Assembly (NCBI GenBank): GCA_023257195.1
Contig: JALRCU010000003.1
Location: 62,001-126,000, forward strand
Source: Holophagaceae bacterium
Lineage (GTDB): Bacteria; Acidobacteriota; Holophagae; Holophagales; Holophagaceae
DNA: 64,000 nucleotides
Reading direction: 5' to 3'
Of the stretch, positions 61,508 to 64,000 are shown piece after piece. The first letter of the stretch is position 1, and every line of letters starts with the position of its first letter. The notes beneath the pieces were generated by a model that was not told the DNA's origin, did not search any database, and worked only from the letters and a program-made list of their open reading frames with translations. The position numbers and the translations under genes were made by a program.

Positions 61508-62503
61508 ATGATCCAGGATCGCATTGGTCGACCCCTTACTGCACTCAGGGTATCCGTAATTGACCGTTGTAATTTGAGATGTACGTACTGTATGCCTGCA
61601 GATGTGTTCAATAAGAATTATACTTACCTAAAATCCAATGAAATTTTAACTTTTGATGAAATACAACAAGTTGTTCAATCCGCAATGCAGGTGGGTGTTC
61701 GAAAGATCAGATTGACCGGTGGTGAACCCCTCTTGCGCCCTAACCTCTCTGAGCTCGTCAAAAAGATTAAGTCAGTTGGGATCGATGAAATTGCCCTCAC
61801 CACCAACGGTCTCTTATTGGATGAACATGCTGAGACCCTTTACGATGCAGGTCTTGATCGAGTCACCATAAGCTTAGATACCCTTAGCCCCTCTATTTTT
61901 CAGAAGATGTCTGGTACATCGGTATCGATCCAGAAGGTTTTCAGTGGCATTAGAGCCGCTCAAAAGACTGGATTTCTAAGTATTAAAGTGAATGCGGTAA
62001 TTCAGCGCGGTATGAATGACGGTGAAATACTGCCATTGGCTCACTTCGCACGGACCGAAGGAATTCATCTCCGCTTCATTGAGTTTATGGATGTGGGCCA
62101 CACAAATCAATGGTCTAAAGATCAAGTGGTATCGGGTCGAGAAATCCTAGAAGTACTCAAAAGCCGTTGGGATTTGGTCCCCATTCCTCCGAAAAAAAAT
62201 CATGTTGCTCAAGATTGGATCTATGAAGACGGCTTGGGTAAAGTAGGATTTATTAATTCCGTTAGCGAGGCCTTCTGTGGCGGCTGTGATCGAGGTCGAT
62301 TGACTGCCGATGGAATTTTCTATACATGTTTATTCTCCGCTAAAGGCCACGATCTCAAAAGAGCCTTGAGAGAATCTTATGATGCCGATCTACTAACGCA
62401 AATACTGAAGTCACAATGGTCTGAAAGAGAAGATCGTTACTCGGAATTACGTGCGGATAAAAACGAGCAACCTCGAATGGAAATGAGTCGAATAGGCGGT
62501 TAG
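61508..62503 (+). CDS. moaA: GTP 3',8-cyclase MoaA
   Basis: The first step of molybdenum cofactor synthesis, converting GTP to cyclic pyranopterin precursor with MoaC. The 331 residues have the radical SAM cluster C21-x3-C25-x2-C28 (DRCNLRCTYCMP), the C-terminal [4Fe-4S] ligands (CGGCDRG and a Cys about 14 residues later) and the essential C-terminal Gly-Gly (SRIGG). It is complete. MoaC and the other moa genes are not adjacent; a ThiF/MoeB-type E1 lies 8 kb upstream. The stop shares bases with the convergent small gene. Confidence 0.96.
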   Translation: MIQDRIGRPLTALRVSVIDRCNLRCTYCMPADVFNKNYTYLKSNEILTFDEIQQVVQSAMQVGVRKIRLTGGEPLLRPNLSELVKKIKSVGIDEIALTTNGLLLDEHAETLYDAGLDRVTISLDTLSPSIFQKMSGTSVSIQKVFSGIRAAQKTGFLSIKVNAVIQRGMNDGEILPLAHFARTEGIHLRFIEFMDVGHTNQWSKDQVVSGREILEVLKSRWDLVPIPPKKNHVAQDWIYEDGLGKVGFINSVSEAFCGGCDRGRLTADGIFYTCLFSAKGHDLKRALRESYDADLLTQILKSQWSEREDRYSELRADKNEQPRMEMSRIGG

Positions 62504-62958
62504 CCTAATCGGACTCGAACGGCTTGGAGGCAAGCTGTCCATACGCTGTCCGGGGTTTCATCAATAAAGAATTCGATGGCATTACCGGCAGGGCGACCCT
62601 CGGGATGCTGACTCCAGTCTTCAAAGAGTTGATCCAGGGGTTTGCGATCTAAGGGATTAGCTTTCATTTTATGAGATCGCCTCATACGATCCGGATCCGG
62701 GCCCCGCAAGCTCATGCCTTGACGAGGAACGGATCTGAAAACAAAAGCATGACACCATTGATTGCTTAGAAATAAATTGAAATGTAAAAAACTTCCATGT
62801 CCTGAATGTGTAGCGGTAATGCTTTTATTTTTTCCTACCCATGCTGCTCGCCACGTTTCAATTACTTGAATTGCTCGCTCTCGATCGGAGGCATTTTTAA
62901 TATGGGCTCGAACACTGATAAAGAAATCATCAATCGATTCTTGTTCTAAGTCATTCAC
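62500..62958 (-). CDS. Conserved hypothetical protein
   Basis: The 152 residues are soluble and charged, with no signal peptide, membrane segment or recognised motif. The visible pattern is a helical N-terminus (SIDDFFISVRAHIKNASDRERAIQVIETW), a central beta-rich part with HSGHGSFLHFNLFLSNQWCHAF, a basic segment (GPDPDRMRRSHKMKANPLDRK) and an amphipathic end. It lies 3 bp downstream of thiC on the same strand and overlaps moaA by 4 bp convergently. Close spacing suggests co-transcription with thiC; a thiamine role is not implied. Confidence 0.6.
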   Translation of the reverse strand: MNDLEQESIDDFFISVRAHIKNASDRERAIQVIETWRAAWVGKNKSITATHSGHGSFLHFNLFLSNQWCHAFVFRSVPRQGMSLRGPDPDRMRRSHKMKANPLDRKPLDQLFEDWSQHPEGRPAGNAIEFFIDETPDSVWTACLQAVRVRLG

Positions 62959-62961
62959 AGG

Positions 62962-64000
<1,039 letters not shown>

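Overview
The window looks like a gene-dense chromosomal segment of a Gram-negative (diderm), respiring bacterium. Evidence for an outer membrane and LPS: kdsA (KDO), gmhA (heptose), three TonB-dependent receptors, small beta-barrel proteins, a lipoprotein, rseP and dsbD. Evidence for respiration: nuoA-F. The Oar-like receptor with an N-terminal carboxypeptidase-regulatory-like domain, and the general gene content, would fit Acidobacteriota (possibly a Holophagae-like lineage), but no 16S gene is present and this assignment is only a guess. I see no insertion sequences, prophage, CRISPR or integrase: this is core genome with several unusual proteins and regulatory sites.

Layout. 1-6.3 kb: the end of a receiver-domain protein, a MerR/B12-binding regulator behind a striking array of four alternating operator half-sites, then an outer-membrane cluster (barrel, Oar-like TonB receptor, barrel) closed by a strong terminator. 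6.4-19.5 kb: housekeeping genes (serS, a PpiD/SurA-like isomerase, def-fmt, an APC permease, ribE, a GT2 glycosyltransferase, an orphan response regulator, the uppS-cdsA-dxr-rseP operon, smpB). 19.5-33.2 kb: hemW, gmhA, ftsK, a PTPS-like protein with an ExxHGH active site, dsbD, an endonuclease III fused to a BtuF-like domain, a yeast-MTD1-like methylene-THF dehydrogenase, kdsA, a kynureninase-like enzyme, a SPOR-like protein and a TonB receptor. 33.3-38.1 kb: nuoABCDEF only. 38.1-44.6 kb (minus strand): rplM-rpsI, rpsB-tsf, then beyond a terminator pyrH and a GlcD-like oxidase, plus a PseG-like protein and a gamma-carbonic anhydrase. 44.6-54.4 kb: aminotransferase, tRNA-Val, efp, tRNA-Asn, xseB-ispA-dxs, a 5'-nucleotidase, thiF and rdgB. 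54.4-59.2 kb: a cobalamin riboswitch and btuB-btuF-btuC-btuD. 59.4-64 kb: recA, a 2-oxoglutarate oxygenase, moaA, a small unknown gene and the 3' part of thiC.

How the genes fit together. Isoprenoid synthesis by the MEP route (dxs, dxr) feeds ispA and uppS, hence envelope lipid carriers. Formyl-Met initiation (fmt, def), translation genes (rplM, rpsI, rpsB, tsf, efp, smpB, serS, two tRNAs) and cofactor genes (ribE, thiC/thiF, moaA, hemW, folate-type enzymes) are interleaved. Cobalamin recurs in three unlinked places: the MerR-B12 regulator, the riboswitch-controlled uptake operon, and the DNA-repair enzyme carrying a BtuF-like domain.

The candidates most worth following are the Nth-BtuF fusion (25,871-27,271), the 16-bp-periodic operator array (587-644), EF-P with Asn at the position normally holding the modified Lys34, the MTD1-like folate enzyme lacking the catalytic Lys, and the PTPS-III-like protein. 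Genes are packed so tightly that six of nine convergent pairs overlap at their 3' ends. No gap between genes exceeds 300 bases except the riboswitch leader (54,363-54,665).
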